Source of the DNA: Diospyros lotus
Lineage: Eukaryota > Streptophyta > Magnoliopsida > Ericales > Ebenaceae
DNA length: 64,000 nucleotides
Assembly (NCBI RefSeq): GCF_014633365.1
Contig: NC_068352.1
Span: forward strand, 31,219,310 to 31,283,309
Direction: 5' to 3'
Positions 22,063 through 35,463 of the stretch are shown here, in pieces. The position numbers and the translations under genes were made by a program. The notes beneath the pieces were generated by a model, which saw nothing but the letters and a program-made list of their open reading frames with translations, was not told the origin of the DNA and searched no databases. How positions within the stretch are numbered: position 1 is the stretch's first letter; the number at the start of each line of letters is the position of its first letter.

Positions 22063-24693
22063 TGCAACGACCGCTATTGGGTCTATGGCATTAATGATAT
22101 TTTTATTTTATTTTGATGCATATATAAATTGGCATTATAAAGAAAATTAAGGGATTATAAATTTACTAAAATGGGTTGAGTTTAATGTATAGAGTTGGGC
22201 CAATGTGAAAAGCCCAAAGACTTGGGATAGCTAAAAATTAAATAAAACTCATTTTTAATGAATTGGGCCTGAGCTATGTGGGTTGTGGATTTAGTTAAAT
22301 TCAAATGTAATGAATTGGGCCAATTTAGAAAATAAATTCTTTGGGCTTATGTGAGTTGGGCTTAATTAATAAAAGTTGAATTAATGGGTTGGGTTTGACC
22401 CATTTGCAAAATGATGAGACAAATTTAAATGGAAATGAAATTAATTGTGAAATGTCCAAGAGGGGCATGAGAATAATTGTGGTTGTGTGTGCAAGTGAAG
22501 GGCAAAAGGATCATTTGGTGAGAGACATATGGCCCTTTCTTTTCCCTATTTTCCTCTCATTTGTCTCTCAATCATTCTTCTCTCTCTCCTTTCCCTCTTC
22601 CGAGAAGTCTTCTTCTTCTTGATTTTCTTCTTCTTCTTCTTCTTCATTTCCATCTCCTTCATTTGGAGTTTCAAGGGTGAATTCTCAAGTTTGAAAGACA
22701 AGTTCTCCTTGGTTTCTCTCCATCAAAAGAAAGGTAAGTTCTCCTTGCATCTCTTCTTGATATGCAAGTTCTCTTCTTCTTCTTTATTTGTGCAAGTTCC
22801 CTTATTTCATTCTTGTTAATGCAAGTTCTTAAACCCCCTTCCTATTCTGGAAAATTTCTCCTTCCATCTATGATACTTAAAGCCCTTATTTTTGGATTTT
22901 GGAATGTCGTACATAGAACTCTTATTTTTGGCATATTTGCGCATGCTCTATTGTTTTGGGCATAACATTCAGTAAAAATATCCGATTCAATATCCGTTTA
23001 TCGTGTTGTAAACTAGAATTCATGGGTTGGATTTGATATGGGGCTTGAATTTGTTTGCTTGGATTTGAGCCCCCAGTGGCCTTGTTAATTTCTGTCAAAA
23101 AAATTCATAACTTACTGCTCCATGTAATTCGACCTTGCTTGGGTTTTTGTAGTATAAATTTTTATGGTTATATTTGATTTGCAATCCATTTGTTTCTATG
23201 TAAACTAGACATCATAGGCTTCGTTTAAGTATAGGATTCGAATTTTTTGGTTATGATTTGAACCCATAAAAGCCTTGTTAAATTCTGTTCAGAATGCCAG
23301 TTCTGCCTTGCTTCAGTTTTTAGGCAATAACTCATTGTGATTATTTTCGATTATAAATCTGATTGTTGTTTCAAAAACTAGAGATCTAAATTTTTGATTT
23401 GATATATCTTTCATGAAATTTTACTGAGAAATGAGCCCAAAATAGGCCTTTGAAGTTACCCTTCAAAATCCAAAAATTTTCTAAAATTTTGTCTAATTAA
23501 TCCTTTGTGTTGGATACTCCTTCTATGATTGAGATGATGTTAACCATTCTAATTTACATACATATTTTATGAATTTTATTCGAAAGCCTCAATAGGGGTT
23601 TCGATTCACCCTATATTTCTTAAGGAAATGACACAGTTCTTGATTAGGGTCTAGGGCATGCAAGATTTGGTGTTTCTTGCATATATAAATTTTGGCTTCT
23701 TGCAGTTGTTGTTGGGGTAAAAATATACCGTGAATATTGGCTGGGCATTTCTATAAGTATGAATGAGTAAATAAATGTATTAAAATTTACCATATGATCA
23801 TGAGATAATGCACACCTTAATTTATGTAATTGTGCATGATAAGCATGATGTGGAATTTTTCCTAATCATTAAGGATTGACATGAAATTGAGATATGTATA
23901 TGTAATACATTATTATATTGATTTGCACACCTATTATTTTGCACGGCGACTATGTCCACTAGTGAGAAAAATATATCCTATGAGTGTTTGACGTGGGTCG
24001 AGGTGGCCATAGCTCGGTAGGTAAGGCTCAAATTGTTATTGCTTATTGAAGTATTTTCATGATATATATATATATAAATTCATGTATGGATATATTGGTC
24101 GTGGGAGTCTTGGGAATTATGTGAAAAATTCCTTACTATAGATGCATGTGCATAATACATGGTATGTATAATAATCACGGCATGGGAAATAGTTGTAAAT
24201 GAAAAACTTATGAGTTGTGTTTACTGATATCTTTTCATAGAATCGTTGTTTACTCTATCTTGATTATCCATACCTTTGATTCTATATCTCTATGCTTTAT
24301 ATATATATATATATACTTGTTGAGTCTTGTGGCTTATCTTGTACTCTCATGTCATTCCAGGTAAAGGTAAAGCAATGGTTGAGGGCGAGTCTAGTAAGGT
24401 TAGAGCCCAGGATTAGAAGTGTATAGAGACATCCGAGACTAGATGATCTATGTTAGTGGTTGATGAGGTCATGTTGTAAGGAAATTTTATGTTGTAAATT
24501 TCATTAGTGCCCTTGTATTTAATTTTGTGTAGGCCATGGTGCCAAGATGTTGTAAACCTTCATGTTGGCTTCTACTTAATTTATCTAAGGATAGTAACAT
24601 GGTGTTGTATGTTATTATTCTATATCATCTTTGTGATGACCTTGTTTTAGATATCCTATGCTAGCGGAGACTATTTGGGAGTGGGCCACTACA
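22063..24693 (+). mobile_element. Solo LTR of a Ty3/gypsy-type element
   Basis: This 2631-bp LTR starts TGCAACGACC and ends GGGCCACTACA, with a perfect 5-bp TSD, tagta (22058-22062 and 24694-24698). It carries the same late block as the other long LTRs (cttgttgagtcttgtggct, then attccaggtaaaggtaaag, then gttgagggcgagtct at 24316-24390). A CT-rich block lies at about 22540-22660. No internal region is present. The short frames at 22389-22965 are LTR sequence, not genes. Confidence 0.9.
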
Positions 24694-24698
24694 TAGTA

Positions 24699-25327
24699 AA
24701 AATAAGAATTTTGTATTTCCCTAGCAAAAAACAAATAATAATAATATGAATCTTTAGTAACACTAAATAAACAAAAACTTCAATATAAATGCTTATACTG
24801 AATAATAATATAGCCTCAAAGAGAGTATCCTCTCAACCTGCAACGACAACTAAATTTTTTAAATTATACAAAGGATACAATGGCCTCAAATAAAATATGA
24901 TCATAAATGGAGACGAGGTTTAGAATTTATGTAGCCAACTGAAAATCTGGTGGAGTTAAGCCTTATGATGGTTGTTGTCGTTGGTTATAATCACAAATTG
25001 TAGCCCTTTCATTTGTCAACATTTTGAGAAAATAAAAGTGTTTTAAATTATTATTTAGTATATAGCATTTTTGGAATATATATTAGTTTGAAGTATTATT
25101 TTGTAATTTTAAATTCAAAATAATTGTTAAGCCTTTAAGCCCTAAAGGGTGTAACAAATGTGCAACAATGACTTGTGTCTTTACGTCGTGCCTAACCATT
25201 TCCTTAAAATTTGGGCACAACTCTAGCCTAGGCTATGTGACACCTCTAGTTCCCTGATATATTAGTAGCATTTCACAAGAATACTGAATGAGGCTTGCCG
25301 ACAACATCAACCAAAGTGAGCATCCGA
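24699..25327. other. Non-genic AT-rich stretch related to the A/B duplication
   Basis: Pieces resemble the AT-rich block of units A and B, for example aaaatttgggcacaac near 25207 and ttgtcaacattttgag near 25013. No gene is seen. Confidence 0.5.
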
Positions 25328-27220
25328 CACTATAACAAAAACAGGTTTTAACGACTAGAAAATCAGTCGTTGAAAGTTGATTTTCGGTCGTTAAAAAGTT
25401 GTAACGATAGGAATTTTCCTGTCGTCGGTCGTCATTGCCTCCGAGGATAAAAGTCTTTAACGACAGGAATGATAAACCCGTCGTTAATTGTATTAGCGAC
25501 CGTATGATTCCCATCGGTAAAAATAATTATTAACTATCAAATTATAACCCAATAACGACAATATTTCTCATTGCTAATAGTCTAAACAATTAGCGACCGT
25601 ATGATTCATGTCGTTAAAAATAACTTTTTAATTATCAAAACACAAACCAATAACGACAATATTTCCTCTCGTTAATAATGTGAACAATTAGCGACGGTAT
25701 GATTCCTATCGTTAAAAAAATATTTTTTTATTTTTTTATTTATTATTATTTTTTAATAGTATGAAAATAATTGCTAATCATCAATGACAAAAACATCTTG
25801 TTTTGATATAAACCATCAAACCTATATATCATTATCTATATCAAATTGGAATAACACTTATAAAATTAAACATGTCATTCAAATAACACCAAAGTAATTA
25901 TTATCCATTAGCATTTACACACCAAAAGTAGTATATATATAAGTGTTAATTTGCCAACAAATTACACCAAAAAATATGTTCAACTAAAAATAACACTTTG
26001 ACAATTGTATATATACTATTCAAAAATGTACACCAAAAAAGATATTCAACTAAAAGTAACACTTTAACAATCATATATACTATTCAAAACTAATGTACAA
26101 AAAAGCACTATATATAGACATAAAACTGTTCATGTACTCCAAGACAGTAGTTGCTTCCTTTAGAGTCTTGTTGTCTCATTACCCTATAAAAAAAATATGA
26201 AATTAGAGTCAAAAAAGTGTTCATGTTTTCTTTATAAAATGTTAGAAATAGAATTAACAAAGCCCAAAACGTCTCCATCACAAACTACATAACATACAAT
26301 CACTAAAATATACCAAAACATAGAAACCCTTAAATATAGAGTAGATTGAGATGTAGATTAACAAAAACACCAAGCCTTAGTTTTATGGAATGAGGCCACC
26401 TATATGAATTCTAGTTTGTGAATTATCTTTATCCGTGACCATATCTTCTATAAGATCATTAGTCCTATGACCCAACATAAAATATTTGGAAGATGGCAAG
26501 TATATCATTTTTTGCATTCATGGCTAATCTCACAAATCAAAAAGCCATTTTCTCTTGATGCAACAACTTTCAAACATAAAATCTCCTTTCAACAATCCAT
26601 GAATCCATATTGGAAGAATTGAGATCCTATATTTCAAAATTCTCTCTTTTTTTTTTTTTACAGCATTAGAAATCACTAAATCAAATCCTATATTAAAGTT
26701 TTAAAGGCTTTTTAGGTTTTATATAGATATATATGTATGAATCATGATTGACACATTAATTCTATCTCTACGAAGACTCAAAATTTTAGAAAAGAATGGA
26801 GCATGAGTTGTTTATTAAAGACATACCCTATGTAATATAATTAATCATTGGACAACAATTTGTGTTAGGATTTATGAAGAAGAATTTGAAACTTTTTTCA
26901 ATAATAAGTGGATTACATCAATTATAAGTGGATTATATTATAAATACAAATATAATAAAGCAAACACCTTTCAAGTGTAGTATACCTGAAACTCAAGTGA
27001 GCTCAACCAATGCACGAAATATCTCCATTGCTATCTCTCAATGTCTACTAGACCCACTTGATTTCTCTCCTCATCTGTGGTGTACACGTCATAGTATTTT
27101 GCGCCATTTAACCTCTTATTCACCCATAACTTACTTTTGGCATCTAACAAGTCCAAATACAACACACTATATAAAAATATAATTAACATCTAAGGCTCAC
27201 TAGACAAGTCGTTACATATT

Positions 27221-27511
27221 AAATCTTATTACTCACAGGATACATATAGTATTAAGCATTAAAAATTTAAAATAATGGGTAATTACCCACCACCCGGAGG
27301 GAGTGATTAAATCCTATCACTCACAGGATACATATAGTACTAAGCATTAATAATAAAAAATAATGGGTGATCACCCACCATCCGGAAGGAGTGATTAAAT
27401 CTTATCACTCACAAGATACATATAATACTAAGCATTCAAAATTTTAAAAAATGGGTGATCACCCACCACCCGGAGGGAGTGATTAAATCCTATCACTCAC
27501 AGGATACATAC
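27221..27511. repeat. 88-bp tandem repeat, three and a third copies
   Basis: Units start at 27221, 27309, 27397 and 27485 with a constant 88-bp period. Two of the three full units contain the perfect palindrome gggtgatcaccc; the first has a variant, gggtaattaccc. Each has cacc-cggagggagtgatt next to it. Confidence 0.9.
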
Positions 27512-27699
27512 CTCAAACAATGTTGGTATCACAAATAATTATCAACTCCATTAACTGGTAAGAAAGTCTATCATCCAATTGCATCCAATTCCTATCCATC
27601 ATACTAGATACAACAAAAATTGATAGTATTAGAGATAGATTAAATTACAGAGCACGAGAATATGGGATAAAAGCACTACCAATATTCATGTACATATAT

Positions 27700-27734
<35 letters not shown>

Positions 27735-28603
27735 TATATCTACCAACCTAAAAGAAACAAAGCTCTTATATTAGTATTCTCTACATATATATTAATAATT
27801 CAAAAAAGTTAAAACTTTTAGCATATAGCAGTTCTTCAATAAAATAAATTACTTACAACACTTCTTCAATAAATTAAAGATGAACATAGAAAAGCTTTTG
27901 AGCACTAATACTTCTCCTATTTTCTTTAACACATGAGATAACTAGTAAGCCAAAAATCTCATTTACTTCTATTAGTTTGATTTTGATAGTGTTTTGATGA
28001 TAAATGTTTCAACACAAAACTTTAATAAATGATGACTAAATCTTAAATTACTCTGAATGATATTTAAAAATGGCTTTTAGAAATAATGAGCCAAGGATTA
28101 ATATATTCAAACAGTAGCTAGTTATCTGCCGGGGATGTCAAAGGCTATATAAATACAAGACCCTTGACCTAGACCCATGACCTTTTGATCCCAGAGCAAC
28201 CATACTGTTGCAACCAAGGCTCTGCCTCTCACATAAAATATATTAACAAAAATTAATTAATTGGCTACTAAAATTCTTTTAAAGGTTGTTATCAATAATA
28301 TGCTTTATAATTATATTAAAATAACCTATTATTACAAGTGAACAATAGGGAGGTCAAAGCAACTAAAAAGGTAGTAAAACCAATTGTTTTGCAATGTTAG
28401 TCAAGAAAATATAAAAGCCATAATGGACTTGCCAACTTATATATCAAACATAGAAAATTCACTTGTTTCACATAAACTTGTTCCAGTATGAGGTAATAAC
28501 AAAAGGCTTACATAGATGGGATCATGGGACTGCAACAAATACATAGGTATCATTTATCTGAATACAGTTTGACCTAAAAGCCAATAATTAAGACATAACT
28601 CAC

Positions 28604-28901
28604 CTGCCCAGCTCCCTCTACCACATAGACAACAGTTGATCTCTTTGTCTCAATTAGGTACTTCAAATGCCTCAGGACACCATGCAATCCATGTAAAGTA
28701 AAAGGTACCTGAAGTGCATGCAAACATCAAGTAAATATCTAAGCTCAAGTAAAAGAAATTTTATTAAACATCCTGATTAAGTACCTCTGGGATCAAACAT
28801 ATATCAATTTGTCCACTAGCAAGCGCGACATGCATGGCTATAAATCCACTACTACACCCCATCAATTTGACTATGCCAATACCATGATAAGCACTATGTG
28901 T
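28604..28901 (-). pseudogene. Captured ATP-dependent 6-phosphofructokinase exons
   Basis: Two consecutive exons of a plant PFK gene are preserved with their splice sites. PFK phosphorylates fructose 6-phosphate in glycolysis. Exon 1 is 28901-28785 (39 codons) and reads [14 protein letters not shown], then S-S-G-F-I-A-M-H, then [11 protein letters not shown]. Exon 2 is 28708-28604 (35 codons) and reads G-V-L-R-H-L-K-Y-L-I-E-T-K, then V-E-G-A-G-Q. Acceptors (CAG) and donors (GTAC, GTGAG) are intact and the junction is in phase 0. The usually conserved Arg of the MGR sugar-phosphate motif is Cys here. No other PFK exons were found, so this is a fragment carried by the CACTA element. Confidence 0.88.
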
Positions 28902-30369
28902 CTGTTGGAAGATTGAAAGAAAACTCAAAAATCAAGGTACTAATACTAGGAAGGATTGTAAACTATAGGTACATAACTCCAAAAAATGAAGGATGATTTA
29001 ATAATTACACCAAATTCACAACAAACAAAATAAGGGCAGCTGTAAGAATTAAAAGCAACTTGCACCAATGCACAACAAACAAAATAAGAACTAAATGAAA
29101 CTTGCACCTCAATGTACGTTGAATTTATCTCATAAAAGAATGACAAAATCTTATACTTCACCTAAACAATATAACAATAATATCGTTTAGCTAAGCCTTA
29201 AGAAATAAAGTTGGCAATTCATAACAAAATTTAGCTTCTCATTATCAGAGTTGGACTTTAAACTTGTATGAACTTTTAGAAAACTAAACTTTAAAAGCAA
29301 GTAAACAAAAGTTTAGGCCAACTTATTACTTGAACAATTAAAAGCTTGTTGAATCAATTAAAAGCTTGTGTGTGTGTGTGTGTGTGAAAATTATAATGTA
29401 ACTTAACTTTTTGAGCATGTAAAAGTCAATCACTGTAAATTTGTTGAGGAGGTGGGGAGCTCTGAAATTAGAGAATTATTAGGCTTGGGAGAAGAAACAA
29501 ATCATTTTTTTTAAAGTAATTATTGTAAAATTATCACATTTCAAAAATAATTCTTATAGTAGTATCAAAAATTTCAACTATATCAACTACGCATTTAATC
29601 TTATCACTAGTGAAGTGGCTCGCACTATATACATTTAAATAAAAAAAATTCAAATAAATGTTCACAAAGTGTCACTTAATATTTACAAGCAATGCAAACA
29701 CTCCCTTACGTTTATACACTTTCCAATTGATGGAAAGGAAATGTCAAATGGGCTAAAACAGGATATAGATACAGTTGTGTTAAGAAAAGAAAAGGCAGCC
29801 ACTACAAAAAAATCAACATATAGCGACGGTCTTTTTTGCATTTAGCGGTGGTTTTTAACCGCTGCTAAGTATTTTAGCGGCGGTTTTGAAAACTGCTGCC
29901 AAGTCAGTTGTCGCAGAGCGTTTAGCGGCGATTTTTTGCAACCGCTGGAATAACCACCGCTAATTTTAAATTTTACGGCAGTTTTAAAAACCGCCGCTAA
30001 ATAAGTGATTTGGCAACGGTTTCTATAATATTTAGCGGCGGTTTTGAAACCGCCACTAAAATTAAAATTTTATTTTTTTTAATGTTTTTTAAAATTTTAT
30101 TTTTAAAAATTAAAAAAAATATTTAATTTTAGCGACGGTTACAAAATCGCAGCGAAAATTAATAAAAAAAATAATTTTTTAATTTTAGCAGCGGTTTCAA
30201 AACCGCCGCTAAAATTAATAAAAAAATTAATTTTTTAATTTTAGCGGCGGTTTCAAAACCGCCGCAAAAATTAAAAATTTAAACCGCCACTAAAATTAAT
30301 AAAAAAATTAAATTTTTAATTTTAGCAGCGATTTCAAAATCGTCGCTAAAATAAAAAAATTAATTTTTT

Positions 30370-30600
30370 AATTACCTACGCCGGCCAGCCCAGCCCGCAC
30401 CCGACGGCTCGACCCGCGCCCGCGAACCCTGCTCTCGCCCAACCCTTGCACGCCACGTGGCCATCTGTGCGCACGCCACGTGGCGATGCTGGAAATTAAA
30501 TCCTAGCACCATCCCCCTTCCCAAGTTTCAAACCCAGAACCCTTACTGTGCATGCGCGCTCGCGAACCACTTGATCTGCGAAACACCCATTGACACATGT
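30370..30600. other. GC-rich patch with ACGTG motifs inside the nested CACTA
   Basis: This patch of roughly 200 bp is sharply GC-rich (cggccagcccagcccgcacc...) in otherwise AT-rich DNA. It contains two copies of acgccacgtgg (near 30449 and 30472), a G-box-type palindrome core. It may be a captured piece of a gene or promoter. No protein match is apparent. Confidence 0.5.
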
Positions 30601-31195
30601 GGACATATATATATTATATACATTAGCAAAATTATATTTTATATATTTTAAAAACAAATATATAAAAGAATAATAGAATAAATTAAAAATAGATTTTTAA
30701 TTTATTAAAAATCTATATTAAAATTTCATAATTCTAAAAATAAGTTTCTAAAATCTAATTTTATATTTATTAAAATAAGTTTATTTAAATTTCAGAATTA
30801 TATTTTAGAATTATATTTATAAATAGATTTTTAACATTTAATAAGTTTATTTATAAATAAATTTCAGAATTATATTTATTAAAATTTCAGAATTATATTT
30901 TATATTTTTTAATATATATTAAAAACATTTATTAATTGATTATTTTTTAAAAGAATAATAGAATAAATTAAAAATAAATTAATTGAGTTAAATTAAATAA
31001 ATTATAAAAAAAATATTAAATTAGATTTTTAATTAATTTTGCTATTAATTTAAATGCAATTTTAAATTTATTTTTAAGATTTTTTATTTAATTTTATTAA
31101 TTTAATTTTTAATTATTTTCTTAAGCTAAATTTAATTTTTTTAATGAAAAAAATGAATTTTAATATTTAAGATTTTTATTTAATTTTAATTATAT

Positions 31196-32047
31196 GATAA
31201 TTATAAATATAAATTAAAACTCTTAAATATGAGTAAGAATAAGTTTTTTCAATAATAACAAAATTTTAAAAAAATAATTTTGATTTCTTCCATAGTCTTA
31301 AAAATGTGATACCATAAATATTAATTAGCATTGAAAAACCGTAGCATTTGACAACCTTAAATAATTTTTTATAAATTTGTTAAGACATCACATTTTCAAA
31401 ACTATAATATAATTATTAAAATAATTAATAATTAATTAATCACTATCTTTGATTTAATGCAAGTTCTTGATAATTATAAATATAAATTAAAACTCTTAAA
31501 TATGAGTAAGAATAAGTTTTTTCAATAATAACAAAATTTTAAAAAAATAATTTTGATTTCTTCCATAGTCTTAAAAATGTGATACCATAAATATTAATTA
31601 GCATTGAAAAACCGTAGCATTGAAAAATCGTAGCATTTGACAACCTTAAATATTTTTTTATAAATTTGTTAAGACATCATATTTTCAAAACTATAATATA
31701 ATTATTAAAGTAATTAATAATTAATTAATCACTACCTTTGATTTAATGCAAGTTCCTGATAATTATAAATATAAATTAAAACTCTTAAATATGAGTAAGA
31801 ATAAGTTTTTTCAATAATAACAAAATTTTAAAAAAAATAATTTTGATTTCTTCCATAGTCTTAAAAATGTGATACCATAAATATTAATTAGCATTGAAAA
31901 ACCGTAACATTGAAAAACCATAGCATTTGACAACCTTAAATAATTTTTTATAAATTTGTTAAGACATCACATTTTCAAAACTATAATATAATTATTAAAG
32001 TAATTAATAATTAATTAATCACTACCTTTGATTTAATGCAAGTTTTT
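31196..32047. repeat. Three tandem copies of a ~280-bp unit
   Basis: Units begin with gataattataaatataaatt at 31196, 31469 and 31758, and each ends with tttaatgcaagtt. They differ mainly by small insertions, such as an extra gcattgaaaaa block. Confidence 0.85.
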
Positions 32048-32329
32048 GAGGGAAAAAATTCATCATTGATTGACACTTGGTAAAATACTTTATTTGACTA
32101 TCATATTTTAATATTATATAAATATACATAGAATAAAGATATAAAAATAATATTTTAAATAAATGAATAATTTTCTATGACTTAATTAATAGTTTAAGTT
32201 GTCTATTAATATTTCTCATAAAACTCATGCAAATTTAATACAAAACAATTAGCATTGAAAAACTCGTATATTTAAAATTTATTATTAATTTTACAATAAT
32301 TAGTATATATTATTTCAAAACAATTGAAA

Positions 32330-33050
32330 GATTTAAATTATTAATGCAAATTACAAAATATAAATTATTAATGTGATAAGTAGTAAACGCAAATCATTAA
32401 TGTAAATTTTGGGGAAAAATTTTATTACTACTTATTATTTCAAAGCAATTGAAAGACTTAAATTATTAATGCAAATTACAAAATGCAAATTATTAATGCA
32501 AGTTTTGGAGGAAAATTTCTTTTTTCAAGACTATCCTATTTTTATATATATAAAGATGCAAATTACAAAATGTAAATTATTAATATAATAAGTACTAAAT
32601 GCAAATCATTAATGCAAGTTTTGGGAGAAAATTTTATTACTACTTATTACTTCAAAGTAATTGAAAATTTTAAATTATTAATGCAAATTACAAAATGTAA
32701 ATTATTAATATAATAAGTGTTAATTGCAAATCAATAATTAATGCAAGTTTTAGGAGAAATTTTTTTTTTTCAAGACTATCCTACTTTTATATATATAAAG
32801 ATGCAAATTACAAAATATAAATTATTAATGCAATAAGTACTAAATGCAAATCATTAATGCAAGTTTGGGAGAAAATTTTATTACTACTTATTACTTCAAA
32901 GCAATTAAATATTTTAAATTATTAATGCAAATTACAAAATGTAAATTATTAATACAATAAGTATTAATTGCAAATCATTAATTAATGCAAGTTTTAGGAG
33001 GAAATTTCTTTTTTCAAGACTATCCTACTTTTATATGTATAAAGATTTTG
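32330..33050. repeat. Three tandem copies of a ~245-bp AT-rich unit
   Basis: The block ttttttcaagactatcctac-ttttatatatataaag recurs near 32520, 32767 and 33008. It alternates with aaattattaatgcaaattac blocks. Confidence 0.75.
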
Positions 33051-35118
33051 TAATTAATTTAAATTAAAATTTTAATTTCTTTTTAAGATTTTATATTTCT
33101 TTTTATTAATTTAATTCAATTTAATTTTAATTTTGAATTATTTAATTATTTTTAAATTTAGCGGCGGTTAAAAACTGTCGCTAAATTAAAATTTTTAATG
33201 AATTTTGCGGTAGTTTTTAAAAATCGCCGTTAAATTAAATTATTTAATGAATTTATAATTTAATTTTAATTTTAAATTATTTAATTATTTTTGAATTTAG
33301 CGGCGGTTTTTCAAAACCGCCGTTAAATTAAATTTTTTGATGAATTTTGTGACGGTTTTCAAAATCGTCGCAAATATTAATTTAATTTTAATTATAAATT
33401 ATTTAATTATTTTTGAATTTGAAAAACCGCCGCTAAATTAAATTTTTTAATTAATTTTGCGGCGGTTTCAAAAATCGCCGCAAATATTAATTTAATTTTA
33501 AATTTTAAATTATTTAATTATTTTTAATTTAGCGGCAGTTTCTCAAAAATCGCTGCTAAATTTAATTTTATTTTTTAATTATTTAATTATTTTCTAAATT
33601 TAGCAACGGTTTTTTGAAAACCGCCGCAAAATTGAATGTTTTAATGAATTTTGCGACGGTTTTTCAAAACTGTCGCAAAATGTTAAAAAAAACCGCCGCT
33701 AAAATAGTATTTTGCGGCAGTTTACAAATCGCTACAAAATTTCATTTTTTGCGACGGTTTTAAAAATCGCCGCTAAAAATCAATTTTTTTGTAGTGAGCG
33801 CCTTAATCCAATCCCAATACCAGCACAGAACAGGATCAGATTCAGAGTTGATAAATTGCATAATTTCATAATATATCGTGTAGATTGATAATTTGAATTA
33901 TGCTTCCATTCAAGAACTAGTATTAGTATTAGATGCACTAAAAATTAAACCAGTATATTTTGCAAGTTATCAAGAAGAAGTCCATTATTCAGAAACAAAC
34001 CCATGTAAATACGCCTGCAAAGCAGTATATTATGCAACATTGTACTGTGTTTGATGCTTAGGATGATGACTATATATGATGCTTAGGATGATGACTATAT
34101 ATGATGGAGCTCTCTTTAACTTACATATGCAATACAAATGCAAATGAAAATGTAGGTTAGATGAGGCAAGGCAGCCACTCTCAAGAAAAGTACCAATTGC
34201 ATCCAGCAAGGTGAATCCTTATCGAAATGATTTTACTGTAAAATCATTAACTTACTGTAAAATCATTAAATGGAAAATAAATTCACAAAGCCCACAATGG
34301 ACCCACGAATCACTTAAATACTCACACAGAATATATATACACATATATATACATATACATATACTCTGTAATATATTTAAAAGTACCATCATAAATAAAT
34401 GTCAAATTTAAATGAAGCAACAACAATAGTATATCGCATTTAATGTAGTACATATCTTGTGTTGGATATATGTATAGAAGCAATTCATTACTGAAATCAC
34501 AGGATATGAATGGTGCCCGGTAACTTTAGATTTCTCAACTCCAATAATGTATTAATGGCAACTGGATGACGGAACATTTGCATTGCATGGTCCTCAAGCT
34601 CCCACTTCTCCCTCCCTTATCTCCTCTCCTCTATATTAAACAAACATATCTACGTACTTTCTTTGTTTTTGAGTTAGATTCATCAAACATCACAAAAGGT
34701 TACCTGCAGTGTTCGTGCCAATTCATATATTTAAAAATTTAATTTAATGGACTTTGTAGTTTCGGCCCTGTTTAGTTCAGATTTTATTTATTTTTTTAAC
34801 TCAATTGATATCAGGAAGGAAGGGCGCTCCCGTAGAGGGGAAAAAGTTTTCTGTGCACTTGACGTATTTTAATATTATTATGTACCAAATTAAATTAATT
34901 ACACACTATTATTATGTGTTCGTTATTAAAATGTATTTATAATGATAATAATTTATAAATATACGTTTATAACTAACACGTAAAACTAATTTAGAACATA
35001 ATGAGTGAGGATCTGGGGACACAAAATACTTTATCCAGAGAGAAGAGAAAGAGAGAGGCATCTTGAATGCTTGCAGATCTTCATACTCTGTAATACATAT
35101 ACACACAGAGTTACATAT

Positions 35119-35463
35119 TCACACATATATATACATATACATATACTCACATAGAATATATATATACACGCAGACTACATACACACAGAATATATATATA
35201 TATACATATACCTTCTTTGAGGCGGCGAAGGCGGAGGATAATTTGGCCGCTGTGAACGCGGAGGCAAAGCCCGATCGAGCTGGAGGCGACAGCAACTGGA
35301 GGCGGAGGCAGCGGCAATGGGTCAATTGCGAGAGTACTTCACAGATAGATTGAGACAGAGAGAAAAATTGGGGGGGGGGGTGAGTTAGGGTTAGATTTAG
35401 GGATTTGAGGAAGGAGGAGGGGAAAGGGAGAGAGAGAGATACGACGAGAGTGTTCTCACCCAT
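35119..35463 (-). pseudogene. GC-rich leader/exon-like fragment in the large CACTA
   Basis: The minus strand opens with ATGGGTGAG and continues through a CT-rich stretch into a GC-rich part coding for Ala/Ser-rich sequence (A-F-T-A-A-K-L-S-S-A-F-A-A-S). It is followed by a possible donor (AAG|GTATAT) and then (TA)n. It looks like a captured 5' UTR plus N-terminal exon. It lies upstream, in transcription order, of the PFK exons. The source gene is not recognised. Confidence 0.35.

Larger units (their letters stand above)
29800..33796. mobile_element. Nested non-autonomous CACTA with GCGGCGG hairpin arrays
   Basis: The termini are CACTACAAAAAAATCAA and the reverse complement of ...tcaatttttttgtagtg. 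A 3-bp TSD, agc, lies at 29797-29799 and 33797-33799. Both subterminal zones (29820-30360 and 33160-33780) are packed with ttttagcggcggttt and its inverse aaaccgccgctaaa, often as immediate inverted pairs. The interior holds two sets of tandem repeats and a GC-rich patch. It has no coding capacity for a transposase. Confidence 0.92.

Noticed and set aside
27221..27511. CRISPR-like array
   Set aside because: The whole 88-bp unit repeats without unique spacers, inside a plant CACTA element.
35063..35353. 96-codon plus-strand ORF
   Set aside because: The N-terminal half is encoded by (CA)/(TA) simple repeats, and the other half is antisense to the more exon-like minus-strand frame.
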